In this document: in pieces, positions 7,801-14,835 of the stretch
Position numbering within the stretch: the first letter of the stretch is position 1
How the letters are laid out: every line of letters begins with the position of its first letter
Source of the DNA: a virus
Direction: 5' to 3' (one strand)
IMG/VR virus record: IMGVR_UViG_3300006737_006138
Span: 1-21,218 of that record
Length of the DNA: 21,218 bases
Notes under the pieces: model-generated
Told to the model about the DNA's origin: nothing
Databases searched by the model: none
The model's input: only the letters and a program-made list of their open reading frames with translations
Position numbers and translations under genes: made by a program

Positions 7801-9139
7801 CAGATTCTCCTATATCTTTGTTCCATCTATCAAATGGAGCATCACGTTCGTATATCATTTTCAACAATGGTATATGATCTAGTATTGCTTCTTTTGCAAA
7901 CGCTAGCGTGCTGTTTAAATGTTCAGAGAGCCTACCAGGCTTATATGTATCACGAGCATACATATAATCTATACACGTTTGCCAGTTTGCATTGATATAT
8001 CTGGCTTTGATTTTCATAGGCAACTTTTCCCATTCTGTTTTTAAGAATGTTTCTATAGTTGGTTTCATATCTGCAGGTATAGATGTGAGACTCAAAGGCT
8101 CAGGTTCATGAGCAATATTAGCAACCGTATTGGTATTGTACTTCAACAAGTCTTCATTATCAAAGTATGTTACCATTTTTGGTAAGTGGTATATGTTGAA
8201 GATACTGACAACTGTATCTATTGAATAACGTATATTATCATACTTTTTTATCTCTCTAATGTTAGCCATAACATCATTCCACTTTGTATTCCATCTTATA
8301 ATCTCTATATCTTTTTCAACTCCATCAATACTAAGTCCAAGATCAATCTCCTTGAACTTTGGCCAATAATCCATTGCATGTTGTTTACCAAATTTCAACT
8401 TACTCAAATTGGTATTGTATTGTAACTCTACTTTCTCTTCAAGATTATTATCAACCAGGTACTTGAGTATCTTCCAATGCACTGGCATCATTAATGGTTC
8501 ACCACCAGTAAAGTATATCTTTTCTATAGTGTGTAAATAAGGTTCCAATTCTTCCCATATAGGATACTTAGAGTTGTCATTAAGATCCAAAAGTTTTGTT
8601 CTAGTTGGATCTTTCCATAACCAAGGAGACTTATCATACCAAGAAGTACTCCATTGAGCATTACAAGTTAGACATGCCATGTTACAATGATTGCTGAATC
8701 TAACATTTAAGAACTTTAGATCAAGTTTTTTCAGACTTCCATCTTCATTTGTATTATCAATAGCATCTATAAACTGACCAAAGTGTCTTCTACCATAATG
8801 TCTATAGCTATCATTACCTACATCTTCAAACCTCTTACATCTTGTACAAGTACTTGGTAACTCTTCTCCATTCAACATTTCTAGTCTAAGTTTGTTGAAG
8901 TTTGGAGTGTTCAAAGCCTCTAATATAGACTTGTCTTTTATATTAGATTGCGCAAAGTAAGGATCAGTCCTAGTCCCAGGCTCGCCCATTTCACCATCCC
9001 ATAAAGGTGTTGCTGTACAACATGGAAACACTGTTCCATCTGGTTCTGCATATAAGTGAACCCATGGCAATATGCAAAAGCTCTTACGTTCATTTAAGAG
9101 TTCTTCTTTTTGCTTTGGGCTTCTGATAACGACTGACAT
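7778..9139 (-). CDS. Radical SAM protein with N-terminal twitch-like Cys domain (array member 1b)
   Basis: A 453-residue protein with the array architecture: Cys22 in FCILPWVHLYAEP, Cys40-Cys41 in FPCCTA, CTRC at 98-101, the radical SAM motif CNMACLTC (Cys152, Cys156, Cys159) and FTGGEPLM with GGE at 212-214. The start ATG lies inside the end of the upstream gene (46-base overlap), with GGAG 11 bases before it, a rather long spacing. It carries an insertion after the CC pair (around residues 46-66) relative to its nearest paralogue at 6586-7800. A role in radical-based modification is secure at the family level; the substrate is not known. Confidence 0.9.
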   Translation of the reverse strand: MSVVIRSPKQKEELLNERKSFCILPWVHLYAEPDGTVFPCCTATPLWDGEMGEPGTRTDPYFAQSNIKDKSILEALNTPNFNKLRLEMLNGEELPSTCTRCKRFEDVGNDSYRHYGRRHFGQFIDAIDNTNEDGSLKKLDLKFLNVRFSNHCNMACLTCNAQWSTSWYDKSPWLWKDPTRTKLLDLNDNSKYPIWEELEPYLHTIEKIYFTGGEPLMMPVHWKILKYLVDNNLEEKVELQYNTNLSKLKFGKQHAMDYWPKFKEIDLGLSIDGVEKDIEIIRWNTKWNDVMANIREIKKYDNIRYSIDTVVSIFNIYHLPKMVTYFDNEDLLKYNTNTVANIAHEPEPLSLTSIPADMKPTIETFLKTEWEKLPMKIKARYINANWQTCIDYMYARDTYKPGRLSEHLNSTLAFAKEAILDHIPLLKMIYERDAPFDRWNKDIGESGGYKEPI

Positions 9140-10497
9140 TGATCCATGAACTCCTTCATTTCAGGGAACGTGTTGTAAAAATTTGTATTCCGTCTTCTGT
9201 CAAGTTCATTAAACCAATTGTAAAAATCAATACGACCTTCTAATACTCTTTCATTGGAATAGTTTGTTAGTTGCATGTAATCAACAACTCTCTTAAACTT
9301 CCAGTACTCAAGGTCACTAAACTTTTTAGGATCGCCTTCTTTAACATTATCTTTCATAAATTGTAAAGAGTCATTCATATAATGCATAAACTGATTCTTG
9401 GGTAACAGGTTCATATCATACTGTAATGGTTCTTTTAGATATGGTGTATCAAAACGAACACGATGTAGTTGTCCTGCCCCATTTGTCACATCAGGGTACT
9501 GTTCTCTCCACTCTAATATTTTCTTTAACAAACTCTTGAATGTGGTGACGGTCAATATGTTAAACGTCATCATAAATGTAATGTTGGCATTGGTCTCCGT
9601 TAGATATGTATGAAAATTTTCTTCCCATACTTTTAGATCAAGACCAGTTCTTATATACTCAGCTCTTGAGCCCCACGTATCTAGTGAAGTGAATAGTTTG
9701 AATCTTTTGATCTTATTTTCATCTTCAAACTCTCTTACAAACTTGGATAATCTCTTGACTATTCTATTGGTCATACCAAGATTACTATTTGTATTGATCT
9801 CAAGATCTGGTAGTGGATATTTAGAAATGTTTTCAAACAACTTCCAAGTACTTTGCTGAAGTAATGGCTCGCCACCAGTTATCCTCAATATACTAAGAGT
9901 CTTTCTTACCTCAGGCCACCACTCCCACCAAGCATCAACATATGGGTTATCTTCTTCTCGTTTGAATAGTTTGATCCAATCAATATCCAATCTATGGTTT
10001 TCAACCATATCATATGGACCAAACTTCTCTATCTCTTTCCAGTAACTACTACTTGCTTTTGGATGACAGTATCCACATTTGAACTGACATTCATTACCAA
10101 AACTTATCTCAATGTACTCTGGATTTATATGATGATCGTAGCCATGTTTGACTATTTCATCTACTCTCTCATCTCTATGGATAGATGCATTACGTTCATG
10201 TCGATCGCTGACATATTCTTTACCTAGAGATTCAACATTCCAGCAATACTGACAGCCCTTAGGTTTTTTACCTTCGAGCATCAATTTACGTTCTTGTTTC
10301 TTTTGTTCAGTGTTATGTAGAGCTGAAGCATCCCGCTCAAGTTCTTTAAGCGGGATGTGATGTGGTGGTGGATGATAACAACTGTGAGTCTCACCAGTTT
10401 GTAGATATATTGTTACGTGATGAAACTTAGCCAAACAAAATGTTGGACTAACTTGATCAGCTAACTTATCTCTGATAAGTCCAATACGTTCATCCAT
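9094..10497 (-). CDS. Divergent radical SAM protein, first of the tandem array
   Basis: A 467-residue radical SAM enzyme: CQFKCGYC has Cys137, Cys141 and Cys144, and ITGGEPLL places GGE at 208-210. The N-terminal Cys region is present but altered: Cys21 (FCLAKFHH), a single Cys40 followed by Tyr where the paralogues have two Cys, then a His- and Pro-rich HPPPHH stretch, and CQYC at 82-85. The auxiliary cluster may thus have a different ligand set, perhaps including His, or be lost. A segment rich in Trp and acidic residues near 185-197 is also unlike the paralogues. The ATG overlaps the carbamoyltransferase stop by eight bases (ATGGATGA). It probably acts early or on a different group of the substrate; this is inference. 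Confidence 0.88.
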   Translation of the reverse strand: MDERIGLIRDKLADQVSPTFCLAKFHHVTIYLQTGETHSCYHPPPHHIPLKELERDASALHNTEQKKQERKLMLEGKKPKGCQYCWNVESLGKEYVSDRHERNASIHRDERVDEIVKHGYDHHINPEYIEISFGNECQFKCGYCHPKASSSYWKEIEKFGPYDMVENHRLDIDWIKLFKREEDNPYVDAWWEWWPEVRKTLSILRITGGEPLLQQSTWKLFENISKYPLPDLEINTNSNLGMTNRIVKRLSKFVREFEDENKIKRFKLFTSLDTWGSRAEYIRTGLDLKVWEENFHTYLTETNANITFMMTFNILTVTTFKSLLKKILEWREQYPDVTNGAGQLHRVRFDTPYLKEPLQYDMNLLPKNQFMHYMNDSLQFMKDNVKEGDPKKFSDLEYWKFKRVVDYMQLTNYSNERVLEGRIDFYNWFNELDRRRNTNFYNTFPEMKEFMDQCQSLSEAQSKKKNS

Positions 10498-11911
10498 TGC
10501 AAACTACTTCTACTCCATATTCGTCTGCAAATGCTTTTGCATCAGCACTATCATTGACCATAGGTTGACCCTTGATGTTTAAACTTGTGTTCAATAATGT
10601 AGGACACCCAGTTCTTTCATACCATACTTCAAGTATGTGTCTCAATGGTGAATGAGACCAAGTAGACCTGTCTACAGTATGTACTCTAGCAGAACCATCC
10701 TCATGCATAGTAGCTAGAAACGACTTATCTCTTGCTTTCACTACATTCTGCATATAGCTGTAGTCATGTTGTCTGAATGTTCTAAAATAATTATCAGCAT
10801 GTTCAGATAATATAGATGGAGCAAACGGCCTGAACTTTTGACGTTTCTTTATATCATTAACTCTATCTTTATTCTCTGCTGTTCTTGGATCACATAACAA
10901 ACTTCTATTACCTAGAGCTCTAGGTCCAAATTCTGCTTTGCCTGCTGCAACACCAACTGGCTCCCCTTTCTCTAACACATCAACAACATGTTGTATTTGA
11001 TCGAGCTTCAACATTTTTAATTCATAACCAAGAAATGAATGAGGATAATTTATCTTCTTTCTATGGACCAATGCAGCTGCACCTAATGAAGAACCAGCAT
11101 CACCAGGATTAGGAAACACATAGTGTTGCTTGTTTCTCAATACCAATCCATTTGCAACACTGTTAAGAGCAACACCTCCTCCATATACCATAGGAAGGTT
11201 AGGATCTAATTTGTTTACAAATGTTTTTAGTATATTCTCTACCAGCTTTTGTGCATTGAATGCTATATCAACATCATCATATTGTGATAGAAGACCATTC
11301 ATTCCTCTGTGAAGATTCTTCTTCAACATTAGCTGTCTGAGTTCTTCATACAGTACTTTATTAAATTTACCATATGCTGCCATGCCCATAGTAATGTATT
11401 CATCCTCCATAGGCTTGAGACCTACTCTAGCTGTCACAGCAGAATAGAACAAACCTATAGAAGTGGGATACCTCATAGATTTTATCTTTTTGTATACGGC
11501 TTTCTCATTGATATATTCACAATACCATACACTAACAGTATCCCACTCACCTATAGCATCTACTACAAGCGCATTTGCATTACTGAATCCAGAACATTGG
11601 AATGCGGCAGCAGCATGAGATAAATGATGATTAAAGCAATGATCGTACTTATAGTTAAGATGACGTGCTTTAAAAGCTGACTTCCATTGCCCCGCATACG
11701 CTTGACGGGTCCGTTTGATAAATGGCCGTTCGTAGAAAGCAATTGTATCAGCATTGTACTTTTCGACATAATCTTTCAACTCCTGACAAACGTATTTGTC
11801 ATTCTTCACTTTGGAGAACCTTTCACTGTGACCAGCAAAAAGTATCTCGCTTCCATCTAAAACAGTTACAGCGGCATCATGAAATCCTTCACTGAAGCCT
11901 AGGACTCTCAT
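10490..11911 (-). CDS. NodU/CmcH/TobZ-family carbamoyltransferase
   Basis: A 473-residue protein with the hallmarks of O-carbamoyltransferases, which use carbamoyl phosphate and ATP, through carbamoyl-AMP, to carbamoylate a hydroxyl. Visible motifs are the N-terminal GFSEGFHDAA strand, HHLSHA at 95-100 (metal site), VVDAIGEWDT at 117-126, DEYITMGMAAYG at 170-181, GGGVALNSVANG at 244-255, PGDAGSSLGAA at 269-279, EFGPRALGNRS at 327-337, RPFAPSIL at 361-368 and a C-terminal LLNTSLNIKGQPMV. It is somewhat shorter than common members of about 550-600 residues, but all blocks are present. Typical acceptors are sugars or antibiotic scaffolds. It starts with ATGA overlapping the upstream stop and leads directly into six radical SAM genes, so its acceptor may be their product or precursor. 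Confidence 0.92.
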   Translation of the reverse strand: MRVLGFSEGFHDAAVTVLDGSEILFAGHSERFSKVKNDKYVCQELKDYVEKYNADTIAFYERPFIKRTRQAYAGQWKSAFKARHLNYKYDHCFNHHLSHAAAAFQCSGFSNANALVVDAIGEWDTVSVWYCEYINEKAVYKKIKSMRYPTSIGLFYSAVTARVGLKPMEDEYITMGMAAYGKFNKVLYEELRQLMLKKNLHRGMNGLLSQYDDVDIAFNAQKLVENILKTFVNKLDPNLPMVYGGGVALNSVANGLVLRNKQHYVFPNPGDAGSSLGAAALVHRKKINYPHSFLGYELKMLKLDQIQHVVDVLEKGEPVGVAAGKAEFGPRALGNRSLLCDPRTAENKDRVNDIKKRQKFRPFAPSILSEHADNYFRTFRQHDYSYMQNVVKARDKSFLATMHEDGSARVHTVDRSTWSHSPLRHILEVWYERTGCPTLLNTSLNIKGQPMVNDSADAKAFADEYGVEVVCNG

Positions 11912-12162
11912 GCCGCATCTGCTTCTTGTACCTCGCCTTCGCCATCAACGTCTGCATTAGGATCTCTAGCACCAGTAAGTGTTGCTAGAATAACGACAAT
12001 CAAAGGATCTCGTTCTTTCTTCAACCAAACATTTAGATAGTTTTGCTCAAACTCATCGAGCTCAATACCATCACAGTTATATCTGATTGTTGTATCAATC
12101 ATTGCAGCCATCTTAAATAGCTTCTGATCGATATGACTCATATCTGTATCGTCTTTTGCCAT
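11908..12162 (-). CDS. Small acidic protein of unknown function
   Basis: An 84-residue protein not assignable to a family. I chose the second of two adjacent ATGs (12162) because AAGGAG lies six bases upstream; an upstream ATG at 12183 has no such site. The sequence has a helical N-terminal half (MSHIDQKLFKMAAMIDTTIR), a single Cys, a hydrophobic LIVVILATLTG stretch too short to be a clear membrane span, and a strongly acidic tail (DPNADVDGEGEVQEADAA). It is the first gene after the promoter at 12194-12222 and overlaps the carbamoyltransferase by four bases (ATGA). It could be an accessory or carrier-like protein for the downstream enzymes, or an unrelated phage gene. Confidence 0.75.
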   Translation of the reverse strand: MAKDDTDMSHIDQKLFKMAAMIDTTIRYNCDGIELDEFEQNYLNVWLKKERDPLIVVILATLTGARDPNADVDGEGEVQEADAA

Positions 12163-12193
12163 CATATACTCCTTATCAAGCAATTATAATTGT

Positions 12194-12222
12194 ATAATAC
12201 TACTAACGTGTTATTTAGTCAA
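12194..12222 (-). promoter_or_regulatory. Sigma70-like promoter overlapping a CTAAATA motif, upstream of the carbamoyltransferase/radical SAM operon
   Basis: On the minus strand TTGACT (12217-12222) and TATTAT (12194-12199) each match the -35 and -10 consensus at five of six positions with a 17-base spacer. The site fills the 39-base gap after the QueC-like gene. CTAAATA (12212-12218), similar to late-promoter elements of marine T4-like phages, overlaps the -35 box, so both an early host-polymerase signal and a late signal may be combined here. The next gene starts about 30 bases downstream with AAGGAG. Confidence 0.6.
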
Positions 12223-12876
12223 CTAATTTGTACTGGGATCTACCATATTGTTTTCTGTGAAGCCCCATTGTCTTTCCGTACACTGCCAGCAATGTATTGT
12301 TTCTGTTTGTAGGTAACATCTGCCTTCATCAAACTCTGTACACGTATGAGAGGCTTCAAATAACCACTCTATGTCAAGTCTCCTTACCATATCAATAGTT
12401 TCAGCTTTGTTCAATTCAATAAATGGTATCTCAAACTTGTCATACTTTTCCACTGCTTTGTTAGCTACTGACCTATCTGGGGCTGCTGTAGTTGACATAA
12501 GAGGCTGAGGAGGATTAGAAGTATTGCCGCTGTACAATACATCCAAGCCGTCGATGTAGTCATCAAGTATGTGTCTAAAAGCAGTTTTACCTGTAATACC
12601 CAGTGAAGCAATCTCATTTTCCTTCCCGCCTTTGACTGTGTGTTGTTCCCATTTGTTTCTCAAGTTGCTCTTTTGTATGATATCTGCAGAGTACTTTAGA
12701 CTGCCATCAGGCTTGTCCATTGTAAAGATTACAAAAGTGCAATCGTCGCAAGCAATATCAAGCAAGTTAAGTAAAAGCCCCGAGTCCATACCCCCTGATA
12801 AGAGTATTCCAACCCTCTGTTTTTTCCTATAGGGTATTTGAATAGTATTGTCATTCGATGATTGGAGTATCAACAA
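12223..12876 (-). CDS. QueC/ExsB-like PP-loop ATP pyrophosphatase
   Basis: A 217-residue protein, close to QueC in length. The PP-loop SGGMDS is at residues 27-32 after an RVGILL strand. The C-terminus has Cys179 (SHTC), Cys187, Cys196 and Cys199 (HCWQCTERQWGF), spaced like the zinc site of QueC. QueC turns 7-carboxy-7-deazaguanine into preQ0 using ATP and ammonia. The middle, however, has SGNTSNPPQPLMSTTAAPDRS where QueC normally has a conserved YPDCR-type segment, so the substrate may differ and I give no gene symbol. No QueD, QueE or FolE is in the window. The start is TTG, with GGGAG nine bases upstream, inside the end of the preceding PP-loop gene (26-base overlap). Confidence 0.8.
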   Translation of the reverse strand: MLILQSSNDNTIQIPYRKKQRVGILLSGGMDSGLLLNLLDIACDDCTFVIFTMDKPDGSLKYSADIIQKSNLRNKWEQHTVKGGKENEIASLGITGKTAFRHILDDYIDGLDVLYSGNTSNPPQPLMSTTAAPDRSVANKAVEKYDKFEIPFIELNKAETIDMVRRLDIEWLFEASHTCTEFDEGRCYLQTETIHCWQCTERQWGFTENNMVDPSTN

Positions 12877-13810
12877 CTATTTCATCTCCCAGCCTGCACC
12901 ATTCTCTACTGAACTTCATAACCGTAGTTCCCTTTTCAATACGTTCAAAAAACTCTTCCATCTCAACACCAATAAATGACCTTTGAGGATAACAATCATA
13001 TAAGTGCCTCGTATCATTTATATCATATTGATATATACCTCTTGTTCTATCATATACTAGATCTGAAAAATATGGAAACCTGTCGTTGTTAAGTTTCTGC
13101 TTGATCTTGTCAGCTACTTCTGGAAAGTGGTGTTCAAAGAATGTATGTTTATACCAGTATTCCCACTTACCTGTTTCCAACTCTCTTACTTGTTGTTTGT
13201 ATAGATCATCAAACAATGCATAACACACTGATGGATTATCATAGAACACACCAGTGTAATCATACTCTCTGAATCCAATTGTCTTCCATAGATTAGATGG
13301 AGCAAATGACCATCTCTTGTCTTCTCTCCAACCAAATTTGTATATGTTGTATGGTGATGAACAACTAACTAAGAATACTTCATTAGGATCAAACTTATTG
13401 TCTAGATCACACTGAATAGATGAGTGTACACTAGTTGGAAACTCTTTTACAAATCTATCTTGAAAGTATTTTGACTTCTGATACTTCTTTACATCTATAT
13501 CTACAAACTCTGTCTCTGGTGGAACTATACCAGCTTCTTGCCAGTTTAGATAAGCACCATCTAGTAGATATCTTTGATGCATGACTCTGTGTGGGATTTC
13601 GAGATAATCGAAACCCCACTTTACTAATTGTGAGTCTGCTCCACCACTAAAGCAAATTACTAACTCTTTTGTGGTCTTGCTGGCAATGTCAATTAACGTC
13701 TCGAGAAAAGCATCCCTGAACGATAGCTCGTTTTCAGTAAAGGTAAATTCAAGCTCAACGTGGTCAGGAAATATTTCAGGTTTGATCCCACCTTGCTGTT
13801 CTGATGACAT
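12851..13810 (-). CDS. PP-loop ATPase of the asparagine-synthetase/N-type superfamily
   Basis: A 319-residue protein. The one sure signature is the PP-loop CFSGGADSQLV (SGGADS at 55-60) after an ELVI strand, the nucleotide-binding loop of N-type ATP pyrophosphatases, which adenylate a substrate and often then amidate or thiolate it. The rest is not recognised: a segment rich in aromatic residues (YNIYKFGWREDKRWSFAPS), several scattered Cys and a YQYDINDTRHLYDCYP stretch. No glutaminase domain is present, so it is not a full asparagine synthetase. The ATG at 13810 has GAGG nine bases upstream and follows a late promoter and a long leader. With the next gene it forms a pair of PP-loop enzymes, perhaps successive activation or amidation steps. 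Confidence 0.8.
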   Translation of the reverse strand: MSSEQQGGIKPEIFPDHVELEFTFTENELSFRDAFLETLIDIASKTTKELVICFSGGADSQLVKWGFDYLEIPHRVMHQRYLLDGAYLNWQEAGIVPPETEFVDIDVKKYQKSKYFQDRFVKEFPTSVHSSIQCDLDNKFDPNEVFLVSCSSPYNIYKFGWREDKRWSFAPSNLWKTIGFREYDYTGVFYDNPSVCYALFDDLYKQQVRELETGKWEYWYKHTFFEHHFPEVADKIKQKLNNDRFPYFSDLVYDRTRGIYQYDINDTRHLYDCYPQRSFIGVEMEEFFERIEKGTTVMKFSREWCRLGDEIVVDTPIIE

Positions 13811-13972
13811 AATATATTACCTCGAGTTTTCAATAAAGCTATGTGGCTTTTTTTTGTACGTTCTTTTTTTAGATATTGGTTGATTGCATATCTCACAGCA
13901 CCCTCCTTTGTTAAAAGTAAGATGCGTTCCTTCGCTTTCGCTACTTCCGCCCTATATGGGTGAACGTATATG
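13811..13972 (-). other. 5' leader between late promoter and PP-loop gene
   Basis: A 162-base gap, the longest in the window. On the minus strand it holds CCCATATAGGG (a small possible hairpin), GCGAAAGCG-type repeats, then AGGAGG (13902-13907) five bases before a GTG at 13896. That GTG opens a 67-codon frame running into the PP-loop gene in another frame. A short hairpin AAAGC/GCTTT lies just upstream of the PP-loop ribosome-binding site. A regulatory leader or a small unlisted peptide is possible. Confidence 0.5.
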
Positions 13973-13980
13973 TATTTATA
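13973..13980 (-). promoter_or_regulatory. T4-type late promoter TATAAATA
   Basis: An exact TATAAATA octamer on the minus strand, the -10-type element recognised by the T4 late sigma factor gp55. It sits directly after the stop of the PhyH-like gene, at the start of the longest intergenic gap, and points at the PP-loop and QueC-like genes. Position and exact match make it likely to be used. Confidence 0.65.
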
Positions 13981-14829
13981 TCAAATAGGAGTGAAGTCTT
14001 TAAGAGTCATCCATTTCTTACGGTCATTTGTGATAGGCCATTGCGTTTTATTATCTATGTGATTGTAACATACGCAAAAAGTACGTCGATCCTTCGTCGA
14101 AAGATTCTTAGGACTCATATGCCACACATTGGAATGAAAGACTAAAGCATCCCCAGCATTGGCTTCTATTCTTTCAATTGGGTATGTAGGACCATCTGCA
14201 GGTCCTCCAACATAACTGGGTGCAGTGAATGTATTGGAAGCCGTGCTTCCTCTATCATGGCTAGGATTGTCACCATATTCTGCATGAGTAAAGCTATCTG
14301 GTAAATCAAATCCCTCCTGCAACTGAAGATCAACTTTGTGACTGCCTGGTGCAAAATGAAACTGTCCGTTAGTCTCATTCATATCATCTAGTAAGTAGAA
14401 CACACTCAATCCATTCATATTCTGCCACTTATCATGATACTTGAATACAGTATAATCAGAATGCCATCCAAATGCTCCACCACCATTAGCTAATTTGTAG
14501 TTGAAGTGCAATTGGTTTATATAAACCTGGCCACCCATCAAATACTTAACTGCAGGAAGTACTGGATTGTTCCTCGCATAGCTTTCTAACCACTTACCCC
14601 AGTCTTCCCAATGTGGAGCCCATACTGTCCTTGCACGTCCATCATATTCACCAAAGAATCTATCGTCATTGATATCCTCAGCTTGCCTTGAGGCGTATCT
14701 CAATGCATCAACCTCTCCTGGTAGATTGACACCCTTTACAATAAAATATCCTTTATCGTTCCATTGCTCAACTTGTTTTTGTAATATACCATTAGCACTG
14801 CTAAGAACAATTTCTTCTGCTACTTCCAT
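13981..14829 (-). CDS. Phytanoyl-CoA dioxygenase (PhyH)-like 2OG-Fe(II) oxygenase
   Basis: A 282-residue protein of the PhyH family, enzymes that hydroxylate a substrate with O2, 2-oxoglutarate and Fe(II). Iron ligands are visible: His123 and Asp125 in FGWHSDYTVF and the distal His237 in NVWHMSPKNLS, with an Arg pair at 248-249 for 2-oxoglutarate. The helper blocks MNGLSVFYLLDDM, NGQFHFAPGSH and GDALVFHS are typical. Family members hydroxylate small molecules such as ectoine, fatty acyl-CoA or peptidyl intermediates; the substrate here is unknown. The ATG has GAGG four bases upstream and starts six bases after the B12-type radical SAM gene, so the two probably work in one pathway. The length is normal. 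Confidence 0.9.
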   Translation of the reverse strand: MEVAEEIVLSSANGILQKQVEQWNDKGYFIVKGVNLPGEVDALRYASRQAEDINDDRFFGEYDGRARTVWAPHWEDWGKWLESYARNNPVLPAVKYLMGGQVYINQLHFNYKLANGGGAFGWHSDYTVFKYHDKWQNMNGLSVFYLLDDMNETNGQFHFAPGSHKVDLQLQEGFDLPDSFTHAEYGDNPSHDRGSTASNTFTAPSYVGGPADGPTYPIERIEANAGDALVFHSNVWHMSPKNLSTKDRRTFCVCYNHIDNKTQWPITNDRKKWMTLKDFTPI

Positions 14830-14835
14830 GTAACC

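Noticed and set aside
12223-12876. Firm assignment as queC of a preQ0 pathway
   Set aside because: PP-loop and four-Cys site fit, but the usual YPDCR-type segment is missing and no partner genes are present, so only QueC-like is justified.
13835-13855. Terminator-like hairpin (AAAGC, six-base loop, GCTTT, run of T) on the plus strand
   Set aside because: The T-run follows the stem only in the plus direction, where no gene exists to be terminated, and the stem is only five base pairs. It may limit antisense transcription, but I cannot support it as a terminator of the genes here.
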